From the NCBI GenBank assembly GCA_032164245.1, contig JAVMKO010000001.1, positions 167,515,434-167,579,433 on the forward strand: a DNA stretch of 64,000 nt, given 5' to 3'. Within the stretch, counting starts at the first letter, position 1. Each line of letters starts with the position of its first letter. Under the pieces are notes generated by a model. That model was not told where the DNA came from. It saw nothing but the letters and a program-made list of their open reading frames with translations, and searched no databases. Origin of the DNA: Sternotherus odoratus. Its lineage: Eukaryota > Chordata > Testudines > Kinosternidae. The translations under genes and the position numbers were made by a program. Shown here one piece after another: positions 12,911 to 24,628 of this stretch.

Positions 12911-14090
12911 GTGAAGGGTGTCTTGCCTGGGTGGGACTATGTTATCTAACACAGTGTGCCTTGCCTGGGTGGGGCTTGTTATCTGAGACAGGTAACATAG
13001 GAGTTTCCCTGCCATGGGGGAGGGAGGAGCCTCGAGCCCATGAAGAAGGGAGGAGCAAAACAGTCAGTTCCATCTTGGCTGGCTTCCAGGGAGGAGGCAA
13101 AAGCCAGGGAGTTCCATCTTGGCTGGTCTCCAGGGAGGAGGCCAGGGCCAGGGGAGTTCCATCTTGGCTGCACATGAGGCAGGAAGCTTGCCAATGTAGC
13201 TGGCAAGGGTTCTAGACCATCTTTGGCTATAAAGATGGCTCTACCTTTTTCTGGTACTTCTACTTAGCTAATGTGAGTGTAATCATTTGATTCTTTTATT
13301 AAGCCGTGCCTTTGGGGTGTTCTTTCCTTTTCAGAACAAAGTGGGAAACCCCAAATGTAAAGTGTCTGTATTTCTGCTTTAACCTTTTTCTTTATTAAAT
13401 GTTCTAGTTATAAAACAGTCTGGTTTATTTCCCTTAGGGTTTTTCTCTGCTTCCAGTTGGGAAGGGGGAAGGGAAGGGAATAGGAACCAGGGCAGCTAGA
13501 GGCCTAGCTGGAGTGTGAAGACTGTCTCTCCTTACCGTCAGGTTAGACGGGGGGAGGGAGGAAGCAGTCTCCAGGTGTCTGCCTCTCAGGTACAGAGAGA
13601 CAGGGGTGGGGGGAAGTCTGCCTTCAGCCGGGGAGGGTGAAGGACGGAAAGCAGCCTCCAGGTATCTGACTTTGAATCCCAGGAAGGGGTACAAGGTTAG
13701 GGTCTGGCTCTCAGGTTGAGAGAGACAGGGTTAAGGGAAGTCTGCCTTCAGCTGGTCAGGGTGAAGGGAAGCAGTCTTCAGGTTTCTGACTTTAAAACCC
13801 AGGGAGGGGGTACAAAGTCAGGGTTAGGGGAAGATCGGGGGCCCCTCCAAGGTTTTGGAAGTATACCCGATTGGTGGCAGCGACTGGTAACCCCAAGAAC
13901 CCCAACTGGCAAGGTGGGGGTGTGGGGGGAAAAGGACTTGTTGGTCTGGCATAGAAGAGGCCCAGCCTTTGTACTCAGGAGCATAGAGGCTGGGGGAAAC
14001 CCCTCTTACAACTATGCAGAGTAAACAGTCAGCATGGTTTGCAGAGATTAAGCAGCATAACTGGCTTCCCACTGGGGCCAAACCATGACT
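12911..14090 (+). mobile_element. LTR-retrotransposon LTR and leader-like segment
   Basis: The stretch has the layout of an LTR followed by a leader: three copies of an AGTTCCATCTTGGCTG-containing unit (about 13067, 13107 and 13156), a TATA box TATAAA at 13228-13233, an ATTAAA signal at 13394-13399, and a primer-binding-site-like TTGGTGGCAGCGACTGG at 13871. Two tandem units of about 125 bp (13577-13702 and 13703-13826) lie between. No gag or pol follows, so it is a remnant. Ends and family (endogenous retrovirus or gypsy) are unresolved. Confidence 0.5.
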
Positions 14091-15139
14091 TCCATAGCAA
14101 CTCTATTACTGTATTTTAGTTACAACTCTTAAATCTATTCGCAGGCTTAAAATAAACTGAATTACTGATTACCTTTCCTCACTTTTTAAGAGTTTGTTGA
14201 ATACATAGTTACTTGTCCCTGGTTTTATGATGAAACAGGGTTGGTGGTTAATGATAGAATATTGACCTGCACTTTGAATTTGCTGGGTGTTCTGGCCTTT
14301 TAAATAGGAATTAAAAATACAAACTGGACCAAAACCAGCCACTGAACTGAAGCCCAAACTTCTTTTGAGGTTTGTCTTGGTAGAGGTAAGGACTAGCTTA
14401 TCTCTGGGAACCCTTTTGCTCTCTCACCCCTTCATGTTCTCCAGGATGTGGAAGTCAAACATCCCCTATCAGGCATGCACCACCCTGCTGTGAGGGAACT
14501 AACTGCTGGCTGGATCCCATGTGCTTTAAGCCTCTGGACCTTCAGAGTCCAGGCAATGCCCCATCTTAGAGACCCTAGGCACTCTCTTGGGATGCTGATT
14601 CTTCCTGAGAGCATAGATCCTGTGGTCCAAGGGGACCTACTTCCTGGGATTAGGGCTGACTCCTCAGACTCTTGCAGCCCCCCTTCCACTCCATATCTTA
14701 AGCACACCCTCTTTCAGAATTCCAGGAGTGTGGGTGCTTTGGGGGGAGGGGGAGTACAGGTTAACAAAAAACATGCATACAGACTGCACAGGATTTTAAC
14801 ACCATTGCTGTTTCACTGCACAATAAATACACAGATCTGTTCAAAAATAATAAACTCTACATTCTACACTCCTTTCCCTGCCTCAGTTTCCTCACTGCTC
14901 TGGAGGAGAGACTCTTCACACCCTTCTTTCTCACTTACACCTTCAATTTCTCTTGTGCTTGCCTTGCCTGTTTGGGGGAGAGCTGAAATTTGAGGAGAGT
15001 CTGAGGGCTAGGGGAAAGCTGTCAATTTTATTGCAGGAAGAGAAGAGATCTGAACTCTTACTAGTTCAGATAAGCCTTTGAACTTCTGAGCCTAATTTAA
15101 GGAAAGCTTCAAAACATGTTTCACCCAATGCTAATTTAA
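14091..15139. other. Intronic stretch, nothing firm recognised
   Basis: This kilobase lies between the LTR-like remnant and the CR1 fragment. It has short frames of no recognisable product and an 'ATAATAAAC' stretch near 14850. It may be old repeat sequence, but I could not assign a family. Confidence 0.5.
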
Positions 15140-16206
15140 CATTGAGGCAGATTTGATCATAAATGATTTGGAGGAAGGGGTAAACAGTGAGGTGGCAAAG
15201 TTTGCAGATACTAAACTGCTCAAGATAGTTAAGACCAAAGCAGACTGTGAAGAACTTCAAAAAGATTTCTCAAAACTAAGTGATTGGGCAACAAAATGGC
15301 AAATGAAATGTATGTTGGTAAATGTAAAGTATTGCACATTGGAAAAAGAACCTCAACTATACATACAATATAATGGGTGGAGGAGCTAATTTAGCTACAA
15401 CTAATCAGGAAAAAATATCCTGGAGTCATCATGGATAGTTCTCTAAAGATATCCATGCAGTGTGCAGCTGCAGTCAAAAAAGCAAACAGGATGTTAGGAA
15501 TCATTTTTAAAAAGGAATAGAGAATAAAATGGAGAATATCTTATTGCCCTTGTATAAATCCATGGTGCACCCATATCTTGAATACTGTGTACGGATGTGG
15601 TTATCTCTTCTAAAAAAGGATATACTGGCATTAGAAAAGGTTCAGAGAAGGGCAACTAAAATGATTAGGGGTTTGGAACAGATCCCATATGAACGGAAAA
15701 GAGGCTAGGACTTTTCAGCTTTGAAAAGAGGAGACTAAGGGGAAATATGATAGAGGTATATAAAATTGAGTGGTGTGGAGAAAGTGGAAAAGGAAAAGTT
15801 ATTTACTTGTTCCCATAATAATAAGAACTAGGGGCCACCAAATGAAATTAATGAATAGCAGGTTTAAAACAAATAAAAGGAAGTTCTTCACACAGTGCAC
15901 AGTCAACCCATGGAACTCCTTGCCTGAGGAGGCTGTGAAGGCTAGGACTATAACAGGGTTTAAAAGAGAACTGGATAAATTCATGGAGGTTAAGTCCATT
16001 AATGGCTATTAGCCAGGATGGGTAAGAAATGGTGTCCCTAGCCTCTGTTTGTCAGAGAAAGGTGATAGATGGCAAGAGAGAGATCACTTGATCATTACCT
16101 GTTAGGTTCACTCACTCCAGGGCATCTGGCATTGGTCACTGTCAGTGGACAGGATAATGGGCTGGATGGACCTTTGGTCTGATCTAGTATGGCCATTCTT
16201 ATGTCC
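15140..16206 (+). mobile_element. CR1 LINE, 5'-truncated, sense
   Basis: The translated start (INDLEEGVNSEVAKFAD and KLSDWATKWQMK) is the C-terminal part of the CR1 reverse transcriptase, followed by the typical CR1 tail with an EYC..RMWL..L..KKD-like region and ending in ..TATGGCCATTCTTATG near 16205. CR1 is the dominant LINE of turtles, crocodilians and birds. Frames are broken, so it is inactive. Its 3' end abuts the 3' end of the antisense CR1 that begins at 16209. Confidence 0.85.
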
Positions 16207-16208
16207 TC

Positions 16209-16556
16209 ATAGACTGATAGACTTTAAGGTCAGAAGGGACCATTATGATCATCTAGTCTGACCTCCTGCACAACGCAGGCCACAGCAGCTCACCCACCCA
16301 CTCCTGCAAAAAATCTCTCAGCTATGTCTGATCTATTGAAGTCTTCAAATCATGGTTTAAAGACTTCAAGGTGCAGAGAATCCTCCAGCAAGTGATCTGT
16401 GTCCTACACTGCAGAGAAAGGTGAAAACCCCCCAGGGTCTCTGCCAATCTGCCCTGGGGGAAAATTCCTTCCCGACCCCAAATATGGCAATCAGGTGAAC
16501 CCTGAGCATGTGGGCAAGACTCACCAGCCAGCTACCTAGAAAAGAATTCTCAGTAG
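16209..16556 (-). mobile_element. Antisense CR1 LINE, 3' part (left of the gypsy insertion)
   Basis: Read on the minus strand this ends a CR1 3' region: the block AAGGTCAGAAGGGACCATTA and the following 'CTAGTCTGACCTCCTGCA' are typical antisense CR1. The sequence stops at 16556 where the gypsy element begins and resumes at 22239, so the two pieces are one CR1 split by insertion. Confidence 0.8.
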
Positions 16557-17129
16557 TGTGACAAAGCTCCACGCCTGTCCTTGTGGGTCCTGCGTTTCTT
16601 GGCGGATTTCACTAGCCTCGGTGACTAATTGCGGAAGGCAGGAGGGGGGGGGGGGCCAGGCCCGCCCTCTTCTCCGGGCTCCAGCCCAGGGGCCCTAACA
16701 GTATCAGTTGAGAAGGCTGCCCTTTTAACCACCAAGCACAATACAATTCCCTGGGCTTCTTCCTCACAACAGTTCCTGCTTCTTTACTCTCCACTTCACC
16801 CTTACCTCAGGGCCTCCTTCCAAGCCGCTCTCTGCTTCAATGCCTCCAAACTCTTCTCTGCTCCAATATCTCCAAACTCCTCTCTGCTCCAAACACCCAC
16901 ACTGTCTGCCTGAGGCAGGGGTTTTTATTAAGGCCTTACTTGACAGCAGGTGCTCCTAATTGCCCTGCTGCCTGCTAGAACCTTCTTAATTGACCCCAGG
17001 TGTCTAGATTGGCCTGGAGTAGCCTTTGATTGGCTATAGGGGGAACAGAGACCTGCACATCCTGAGACTGATGTACCTGCCTTCCAGCACTCTCCTATAC
17101 CCTTCAGGTCTGACTCTGACTCTATCACA
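16557..17129 (-). repeat. Gypsy LTR (3' LTR of the minus-strand element)
   Basis: 573 bp, TGTGACAAAG at the left edge and CTCTATCACA at the right. It differs from 21669-22238 by three substitutions and a longer G run near 16645. On the minus strand, a TTAATAAAAA motif near 16925-16935 could serve as the TATA or polyadenylation signal. Confidence 0.93.
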
Positions 17130-20100
17130 TATCCCCCCCCCCCCTGCTCAAGGCCAAGGGGTTGGGCAACTTGGGTCGACATACAGTGCATTCGTGATAA
17201 GCCATCTGCATTGCCATGATGACTTCCGGCCCTGTGTTGTATGCGGAACTGGAAAGGTTGGAGGGATAAAAACCATCTAGTCACCCTCGCATTTTTCTCC
17301 TTGTTCCGCTGCATCCACTGAAGAGGGGCATGGTCAGTCACGAGGGTAAATTTTCTTCCTAGCAGGTAGTATCTCAGTGTTTCCATGGCCCATTTAACAG
17401 CAAGGCATTCCCTCTCAACCACAGCATACTTCTGTTCTCTTGGGAGGAGTTTTCTACTGAGATATAGGATTGGATGTTCTTCTTCCCCGACCATCTGGGA
17501 TAGGACAGCCCCCAGTCCTACTTCGGATGCATCCGTCTGCAAGATAAACTCCTTGGAGAAGTCTGGGGCTATAAGTACGGGGTCACTGCAAAGGGCTGTC
17601 CTCAGATCTGTAAATGCTCTCTCTGCTGTATCTGTCCATCGTACCATTTCCGGACCCCGAGCTTTTATGAGCTCAGTCAGGGCACTCGCCCTAGTGGCAA
17701 AATGAGGAATAAAGCGTCGATAATAGCCTACCACGCCTAGGAACGCACGGACTTGCTTCTTTCGGACTGGCCGGGGCCAGTTTTGAATTGCCTCTAGCTT
17801 ATTAGTTTGGGGCTTCACTATGCCCCTTCCGACGATATATCCCAGGTATCTAGCCTCTGCTAGCCCTATGGCACATTTAGCGGGATTAGCAGTGAGGCCA
17901 GCTCGCCTTAAGGTGCGCAGTACTGCTTCCACTTTCTCCAAGTGGGTTCCCCAGTCCGGCGTATGGATGATGACATCATCTAGGTATGCGGCTGCGTAAC
18001 TAGTATGAGGGCGCAACAGTTTATCCATGAGGCGCTGGAATGTGGCCGGTGCCCCATGTAGCCCGAACGGGAGGACAGTGTATTGAAATAGCCCATCTGG
18101 GGTGGAGAACGCTGTCTTCTCTTTGGCCTCCTTAGTCAGGGGAACTTGCCAATAACCTTTTGTCAGGTCCAATGTAGTTAAGAAGCGGGCACTACCCAGT
18201 CGGTCAACCAGTTCATCGATGCGTGGTATGGGGTACGCATCGAATTGGGATACTTCATTCAGTCGGCGAAAGTCATTACAGAATCTCATGGTTCCGTCAG
18301 GTTTAGGGACCAGAACAATTGGGCTGGACCACTGACTGTGAGATTCTTCAATAACCCCTAATTCTAACATTTTCTTTACTTCATCCTTGATTTCCCCTCT
18401 TTTAGCCTCTGGTATTCGGTAGGGTCTCAATGTTACCTTGGCTCCTGGGATCGTGCGGATATGGTGATAGGCTTCAGTTGTTCGCCCCGGTTTTATAGAG
18501 AACACATCTCGGTTGCGACTGATCGTGTCGGCTGCCTCCCTCTTTTGGATCGGCGTCAGGTCTGGAGATATCTTTACTCGCTCATGTGAACCATCCTCCT
18601 GGGGGAGGCTCTCCTGGGTGACCAAGTATGCCTCTCGATCGCACCAAGGTTTTAGAAGATTAACATGATAAATTTGCTCCGGCTTCCGACGGCCGGGCTG
18701 CCGTACCTTATAGTTCACCTCCCCCACAGCTTCGATAACTTCGTAGGGTCCCTGCCAATGAGCCAATAGTTTACTTTCTGCTGTGGGTACCAGAACCATC
18801 ACCCGATCTCCTGGCTGGAACCGTCGAAGCTTTGCTTGGTGGTTATAATGGGTTCGTTGGGTCTCTTGTGCTTTCTCTAAGTGCTCACGTACGATGGGCG
18901 TAACTTGGGCTATCCGATCTCGCATCTGCAGTACGTGCTCGACTATATTCTTTCCAGGATTTGGCTCTTCTTCCCAAGCCTCTCTGGCTATATCCAGTAT
19001 GCCCCGGGGATGGCGCCCGTACAGTAGTTCGAACGGGGAGAAACCCGTGGAGGCTTGTGGAACCTCCCGGATGGCGAACATGAGGTAAGGCAACAGGGTA
19101 TCCCAATCTTTCCCATCCCGACTGACCACTTTTCTAATCATGGCCTTGAGGGTCCTATTGAATCTCTCCACAAGGCCATCTGTTTGTGGGTGGTATACGG
19201 AGGTCCGTAGGGCTTTTACCTGGAGCAATGAACACAGATCTTTCATCAATTTGGACACAAAAGGTGTCCCTTGGTCAGTCAATATCTCCTTGGGTAGCCC
19301 AACTCGGGCAAAAATCTGTAGTAGCTCCTTAGCTATTGTCTTGGAGGCCGTATTGCGTAGGGGGACGGCTTCCGGGTACCGGGTTGCATAGTCCAGTACA
19401 ACAAGCACATGCTGGTGTCCCCGAGCTGTCTTCTCAAGGGGTCCTACCAGATCCATAGCTATGCGTTCAAAAGGTACCTCTATTATTGGAAGAGGTATCA
19501 ACGGCGCCCGCAAGTGCGGACGAGGACTGTGTAACTGACACTCTGGACAAGAGATGCAATATCGCCGAACATCTTCGTGCACTCCTGGCCAGAAGAACCT
19601 CCGCAGGATTCGTGCCTGGGTTTTCTCGACCCCTAGGTGTCCTCCAAATAGGTGACTGTGGGCGAGGCTCAATATGGCCGTTTGATGTTTTCTTGGCACC
19701 AGAAGTTGATGGATCTCCTGTTCCTGTATTTGTACCACACGGTACAAAAGATCTTTCTTTAGTATAAAGTAAGGTCCTGGACCCCGGACTTTCCCCTCCA
19801 CGGGTGTCCCATCTATCTCGGCTACCTCTTTTCTGGCGTTATCGTATCTAGGGTCCTCTGCTTGGTCCCGCCCGAAAGATTCTCTCCCAGAACTAACGTG
19901 CCCGAGTTCCCAGGGCCTGGCTTCTGCTTCTCCTAGTGGCTCACTGCCATCCTGACGTGGGGTGGCCTCTGGCTCGCTTTCTGGGGTGGGAGTTTCTCTG
20001 TTGGCTGCACGGGTCCGTCGGCCGACTAGAGCAGTCTCCTGATCCTGGGTCAGGATCCGGGTTCCTAAGGCCTTTGCGGCCCTCCTCTCTTTTTTCGTCC

Positions 20101-20674
20101 TCCGGGTCCTTTGGTGGGCTGGGAACAGATCCTCAGAAATTTCCGTGAACATCGGGGGTTGACATTCTCCTGGTGGTAAATTGCTATCCTCAGGGTCCCC
20201 GCTTTCCTCCAGCTTCGCTGGGGGGAGTAGATTATCAAACCCTGGATAGTCTCTCCCAATAACTACAGGATATGGGAGGTTAGGGACTACGCCCACAGTT
20301 ACCTCAATGGGGTTCCCCTGAACTGCTATCTCTACTGGAATAGTGGGGTAATAACTTACAGCCCCATGTACACAAGTCACAGCTATGCGTTTGGCTTGTA
20401 ACAGCTGCCTTCTTTTTATCAGATTGCCCGACACAAGGGTAATAGCACTCCCAGAGTCCACAAGTGCTGTAGTTTCCATCCCATTTATCTTCACCGGTCT
20501 GGTGTAGTTATGTGGGGCTAACGTAACCCCTACGAGGTGGAGAAGGGAGCACGGAACCTCCCAATCCCCGAAGTTACATTGCCTAGGTTTCCTCCTGTTG
20601 GGACACTGCGCTGCTATGTCCCCACTCCCCACATGCATAGCATCTATAGTCATTTCTACTAGTTTCCCTATCAT
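16928..20674 (-). CDS. Gypsy pol: protease, integrase, reverse transcriptase, RNase H
   Basis: The frame encodes 1248 residues, open throughout. It begins inside the nucleocapsid zinc knuckle (AQCPN at 22-26). Domains in order: aspartic protease with LVDSGSA (D73); integrase with the H-H-C-C motif (about 339-379, CISCPEC) and D408, D467, E503, spaced D-35-E; a GPY/F region near 642; reverse transcriptase with [10 protein letters not shown] (835-844) and YLDD (897-900); RNase H with [10 protein letters not shown] (D1048), VTDH (D1114) and GNADGLSR (D1157). From about residue 1182 the frame runs through the polypurine tract into the LTR; those last ~66 residues may be non-functional. Integrase before RT is the Gmr1-like arrangement. 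The ATG at 20674 lies inside gag, so pol is probably made by fusion with gag. Confidence 0.93.
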   Translation of the reverse strand: MIGKLVEMTIDAMHVGSGDIAAQCPNRRKPRQCNFGDWEVPCSLLHLVGVTLAPHNYTRPVKINGMETTALVDSGSAITLVSGNLIKRRQLLQAKRIAVTCVHGAVSYYPTIPVEIAVQGNPIEVTVGVVPNLPYPVVIGRDYPGFDNLLPPAKLEESGDPEDSNLPPGECQPPMFTEISEDLFPAHQRTRRTKKERRAAKALGTRILTQDQETALVGRRTRAANRETPTPESEPEATPRQDGSEPLGEAEARPWELGHVSSGRESFGRDQAEDPRYDNARKEVAEIDGTPVEGKVRGPGPYFILKKDLLYRVVQIQEQEIHQLLVPRKHQTAILSLAHSHLFGGHLGVEKTQARILRRFFWPGVHEDVRRYCISCPECQLHSPRPHLRAPLIPLPIIEVPFERIAMDLVGPLEKTARGHQHVLVVLDYATRYPEAVPLRNTASKTIAKELLQIFARVGLPKEILTDQGTPFVSKLMKDLCSLLQVKALRTSVYHPQTDGLVERFNRTLKAMIRKVVSRDGKDWDTLLPYLMFAIREVPQASTGFSPFELLYGRHPRGILDIAREAWEEEPNPGKNIVEHVLQMRDRIAQVTPIVREHLEKAQETQRTHYNHQAKLRRFQPGDRVMVLVPTAESKLLAHWQGPYEVIEAVGEVNYKVRQPGRRKPEQIYHVNLLKPWCDREAYLVTQESLPQEDGSHERVKISPDLTPIQKREAADTISRNRDVFSIKPGRTTEAYHHIRTIPGAKVTLRPYRIPEAKRGEIKDEVKKMLELGVIEESHSQWSSPIVLVPKPDGTMRFCNDFRRLNEVSQFDAYPIPRIDELVDRLGSARFLTTLDLTKGYWQVPLTKEAKEKTAFSTPDGLFQYTVLPFGLHGAPATFQRLMDKLLRPHTSYAAAYLDDVIIHTPDWGTHLEKVEAVLRTLRRAGLTANPAKCAIGLAEARYLGYIVGRGIVKPQTNKLEAIQNWPRPVRKKQVRAFLGVVGYYRRFIPHFATRASALTELIKARGPEMVRWTDTAERAFTDLRTALCSDPVLIAPDFSKEFILQTDASEVGLGAVLSQMVGEEEHPILYLSRKLLPREQKYAVVERECLAVKWAMETLRYYLLGRKFTLVTDHAPLQWMQRNKEKNARVTRWFLSLQPFQFRIQHRAGSHHGNADGLSRMHCMSTQVAQPLGLEQGGGGYVIESESDLKGIGECWKAGTSVSGCAGLCSPYSQSKATPGQSRHLGSIKKVLAGSRAIRSTCCQVRP
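17130..17146 (-). other. Polypurine tract of the gypsy element
   Basis: A run of 12 C on the plus strand (G on the element strand) directly internal to the 3' LTR. This is the place and composition of the polypurine tract that primes plus-strand DNA synthesis. Confidence 0.75.
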
Positions 20675-21575
20675 GGGAATTAGGGAATTTGAACCCCGGC
20701 TTCCTCCCCCTCCGACTGGTCCCTTCCTTCTGGGGTCCCCCAGGGTTTTCAGGCCTCCCTTTCTTCCACCTAGGGCCTCCTGGGGTATTGGGTGCCCAAA
20801 TTTCCAGTGTTGGGTTTGGGTGCCTGTTGCAGAAGGGGCCTCTTTTAGGTAGTCGGGTCAATTCCCTGGCTGTCATCCGTCTTTCTACCAGCGTGATCAT
20901 CTCGTCATAAGCGGATGGATCATTCTGGCCTACCCATTTACGGAGATCTGGTGGTAGACCCCGCATATAATGATCGATAACCAGGGTCTCCAAAATCTCA
21001 TTCGGGTTGCATGCCTCGGGCTGTAACCACTTCCGTGCAAGGTGTATGAGATCAAATAGTTGGGACCTTGGGGGTTTGTTCTCCTGATATTTCCACTCAT
21101 GGAACCTCTGGGCCCGTACCGCTGCTGTTACCCCTAATCGTGCTAGGATTTCTGCCTTCAGCCGGAGATAGTCAGTGGCATCTGTGGCAGGCAAGTCAAA
21201 GTAGGCTTTCTGGGCCTCTCCGCACAAAAAGGGGGCGAGAATGCTGGCCCACTGCTCCTGGGGCCATGTCTCCCGCTGAGCAGTCCTCTCAAATGCGAGA
21301 AGATATGCCTCAATGTCATCCTCTGCTGTCATCTTTGGCAGACGAACAGAGGCCCCCAGGGTTTGCATCCCGTCAGACCCTTGGGGCTGGGTGGTGAGGA
21401 CCTTTAGCTGATCCATTACCTCATGCAAGAGGGCACGATCTTGGGTTGCCTGATTCATTATTAATTGGTTTGTTTCCTGCTGAACCCGGGTAGCTTCCTG
21501 CTGGGCTGCCGTGGCTTGTACCAGAGCCCTTATCACCTCCTCCATTGTGGCACAAAGCAGACAACCCACCAACAA
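20583..21575 (-). CDS. Gypsy gag with SCAN-like capsid region and half a zinc knuckle
   Basis: The frame encodes 330 residues. A glutamine-rich helical start (15-60) is followed by a capsid-like core. Residues 155-238 ([45 protein letters not shown]) align by eye with the SCAN dimerisation domain of vertebrate zinc-finger proteins. It is known from published work that SCAN derives from a Gmr1-like gypsy gag. The frame ends just after CYACGEWGH (about 309-317); the rest of the CCHC knuckle is in the pol frame. The methionine at residue 11 (MEEVIRALV) is an alternative start. Confidence 0.85.
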   Translation of the reverse strand: MLVGCLLCATMEEVIRALVQATAAQQEATRVQQETNQLIMNQATQDRALLHEVMDQLKVLTTQPQGSDGMQTLGASVRLPKMTAEDDIEAYLLAFERTAQRETWPQEQWASILAPFLCGEAQKAYFDLPATDATDYLRLKAEILARLGVTAAVRAQRFHEWKYQENKPPRSQLFDLIHLARKWLQPEACNPNEILETLVIDHYMRGLPPDLRKWVGQNDPSAYDEMITLVERRMTARELTRLPKRGPFCNRHPNPTLEIWAPNTPGGPRWKKGRPENPGGPQKEGTSRRGRKPGFKFPNSHDRETSRNDYRCYACGEWGHSSAVSQQEET

Positions 21576-21648
21576 GAATTCAAAACCCCAGTGACCCCTT
21601 TTTTTTTTTTTTTTTTAAATCATTTCTTCCGCCACGCTGTGTACGGAC

Positions 21649-21666
21649 ATCCCACCTCTGACACCA
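21649..21666 (-). other. Primer-binding site of the gypsy element
   Basis: On the minus strand TGGTGTCAGAGGTGGGAT begins two bases inside the 5' LTR. It resembles the sites described as complementary to the 3' end of tRNA-Leu. The tRNA assignment is from memory of related sites. Confidence 0.7.
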
Positions 21667-21668
21667 GT

Positions 21669-22238
21669 TGTGACAAAGCTCCACGCCTGTACTTGTGGGT
21701 CCTGCGTTTCTTGGCGGATTTCACTAGCCTCGGTGACTAATTGCGGAAGGCAGGAGGGGGGGGGCCAGGCCCGCCCTCTTCTCCGGGCTCCAGCCCAGGG
21801 GCCCTAACAGTATCAGTTGAGAAGGCTGCCCTTTTAACTACCAAGCACAATACAATTCCCTGGGCTTCTTCCTCACAACAGTTCCTGCTTCTTTACTCTC
21901 CACTTCACCCTTACCTCAGGGCCTCCTTCCAAACCGCTCTCTGCTTCAATGCCTCCAAACTCTTCTCTGCTCCAATATCTCCAAACTCCTCTCTGCTCCA
22001 AACACCCACACTGTCTGCCTGAGGCAGGGGTTTTTATTAAGGCCTTACTTGACAGCAGGTGCTCCTAATTGCCCTGCTGCCTGCTAGAACCTTCTTAATT
22101 GACCCCAGGTGTCTAGATTGGCCTGGAGTAGCCTTTGATTGGCTATAGGGGGAACAGAGACCTGCACATCCTGAGACTGATGTACCTGCCTTCCAGCACT
22201 CTCCTATACCCTTCAGGTCTGACTCTGACTCTATCACA
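21669..22238 (-). repeat. Gypsy LTR (5' LTR of the minus-strand element)
   Basis: 570 bp with TGTGACAAAG and TCACA ends. It is followed by the GTAG duplication at 22239-22242 and then by the resumption of the split CR1. Confidence 0.93.
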
Positions 22239-24065
22239 GTAGTAACTCAGATTCCATCCCATCCAACATCTGGGCCCCATCTACCACGAATAGTCAAAGA
22301 GCAATTTATTGCCAAAATCATGTTATTCCATCATACCATCTTCTCCGTAAACGTATTGAGCTTAATCTTGAAGCCAGATAGGTCTTTTGCCCCCGCTGCT
22401 TCCCTTGACAGGCTGTTCCAGAGCTTCACTCCTCTAATGGTTAGAAACCTTTGTCTAATTTCAAGTCTAAACTTCCTGCTGGCCAGTTTTATATCCATTT
22501 GTTCTTGTGTCCACATTAGTACTGAGCTTAAAAAATTCCTCTCCCTCCATGGTATTTATCCCTCTGATATATTTATAGAGAGCAGTTGTATCTCCCTTCA
22601 ATCTTCTTTTGGTTAGGCTAAACAAGCCAAGCTCCTTGAGTCTCCTTTCATAAGACAGGTTTTCCATTCCTCGGATCATCCTAGTAGCCCTTCTCTGTAC
22701 CTGTTCCAGTTTGAATTCATCCTTCTTGAACATGGGAAACCAGAACTGCACACAGTATTCCAGATGAGGTCTACTCACCTAGAATACTTTGTTTAAGGGT
22801 ACTAACACCTCCTTAGTACCTTAGTACTAACACCTCCTTAGTACCTAGACCTTTACAAGGTCATCCACATTTTCCTGTATGATATCCCAGTCCTTCTCTG
22901 AACTGGCTTTGTGTCATCCGCAGACTTTATTAGGACACTCCCACTTTTTGTGCCAAGGTCAGTAATAAAAAGATTGGTCCCCAAACCGATCCCTGAGGAA
23001 TTCCACTAGTAACCGCCCTCCAGCCTGACAGTTCGCCCTTCAGTATGACTGACTGACTAGTCTCCCCTTTAACCAGTTCTTTATCCACCTTTCAATTTTC
23101 TTATTGATCCCCATCTTTTCCAATTTAACTAATAATTCCCCGTGTAGCACCGTATCAAATGCCTTACTGAAATCTAGGTAAATTAGATCCTCTGATTTCC
23201 TTTGTCCAAAAAATCTGTTACTGTCTCAAAGAAGATCAGGTTGGCTTGGCACGATTTTGTAAAACCATGTTGTATTTTGTTCCATTTACCATTGACCTCA
23301 ATGTCCTTAACTACTTTCTCCTTCAAAAAAATTTCCAACACCTTGCATACTACAGATGTCAAACTAACAGTCTTGTAGTTCCTTGGATCACTTTTCCCCC
23401 CCCCTTTCATAAAAATAGAAACTGTTAGCAATTCTACAGTCATATGGTACAAGCCCTACGGATTCATTAAAAAATCTTGCTAGTGGCCAGTTCCCTTAAT
23501 ATTCTTGGATGAAGATTATCTGGGCCCTCCAATTTAGTCTCATTAAGCTGTTCAAATTTGGCTTCTACCTTGGATATGGTAATATCTACTTCCATAGCCT
23601 CTTTCTCATTTGTCATGCTACCTTTATCCCGAAGATCCTCATTAGCCTCATTAGAGATGGAGGGAAAGTATTTGTTTAGATATTGATTTATGCCTAGATT
23701 ATCCTTAACCTCCACTTCATCCTCAATGTTTAGTGGTCCCACTTCTTCTTTGTTGTTTTTTTCTTATGTATATAGCTATAGAACCTTTTTATTAATTGTC
23801 TTAATTCCTTTGCAAGGTCCACCTCTACTTAACTTTTAGCCTTTCTCACTTTATCCCTACATGTTCTAACCTCAATAAGGTAGCTTTTCTTGCTGATCCC
23901 TCCCATCATCCATTCCCTGTATGCTTTCTGCTTTTTCTTCATCACCTCTCTAAGATGCTTGCTCATCCAGCTTGGTCTACAACTCCTGCCTATGAATTTT
24001 TTCCCCTTTCTTGGGATGCAGGCTACTGACAGCTTCTGCGACTTTGACTTGTTCTTATGTTCTTA
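22239..24065 (-). mobile_element. Antisense CR1 LINE, main part (right of the gypsy insertion)
   Basis: The minus-strand translation gives recognisable CR1 reverse-transcriptase segments: RPHLEYCVQFWFPMFKKD and QRRATRMIRGMENLSYERR (22467-22778), and KSDPRNYKTVSLTSVVCKV with HGFTKSCQ (23183-23452). The frames are interrupted by stops and indels, so the copy is dead. With 16209-16556 it forms one element of about 2.2 kb. A small local duplication of a CTCCTTAGTACCT motif lies near 22810-22845. The right end is approximate. Confidence 0.88.
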
Positions 24066-24628
24066 ATGTTATTTAAAGAAGTATACTGAAGTAGATGGTC
24101 TTTTTTCATAAGAATATGTGAAAAGTTCTCAGGTGATAGGCTGGGGAGAGTATTCCAGATTCTAGAGATCTAGTTTATTTTAAAACTGTTGGAAAAATTC
24201 ATAACAAAAACAAGCTTTTGTGGGACAGAGGGAAGAGGAAGAAGGTTCATAGACTATGGCTGCCTCATTAGAGCCATTGCAGCCTGTCAGTGTCGCTGCA
24301 AAATGTAAACAGAGGGTTTTGGATCAGGCCCTAAATTCTCCCTCAGGAATAGATGTTCAGATCATATGATTTATTATTACTTTTATTTTTATTATGACTT
24401 TTTAAGCTATTCAGCTCTCATTAATAATAACTTCTACATGTAGTAAGATTCTGTCTTTTAGGGTTTTTGTACTAAGTGATGAAAATGTAAGATTGTCTCA
24501 TGAATGAATTATGGAAGAAATATACTGAATGTTAGCAATATAAGAGAAGAAAAGTATAAAATAGCAGTATTTTTTTTTAAAAAAAAATTAAACTAGTTTG
24601 ACCATATTGCTGACTGATCATTTTCTAA
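24066..24628. other. BACE2: Intronic stretch without recognised features
   Basis: AT-rich intron sequence between the CR1 and the Harbinger-like repeat. A poly-A/T tract lies at about 24572-24590. No coding or RNA signal was seen. Confidence 0.6.

Larger units (their letters stand above)
16557..22238 (-). mobile_element. Gmr1-like Ty3/gypsy LTR retrotransposon, nearly complete and young
   Basis: This is a 5.7-kb minus-strand element with LTRs at both ends (573 and 570 bp, beginning TGTGA and ending TCACA), a 4-bp target duplication GTAG (16553-16556 and 22239-22242), a primer-binding site, a polypurine tract, and gag and pol frames. I count three substitutions and one G-run length change between the LTRs, so the insertion is recent. 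The pol order is protease, integrase, reverse transcriptase, RNase H; ordinary Ty3/gypsy elements have integrase last. This order, plus the SCAN-like gag, is the signature of the Gmr1-like group of deuterostome gypsy elements. It interrupts an older antisense CR1 in the last BACE2 intron. Confidence 0.92.
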
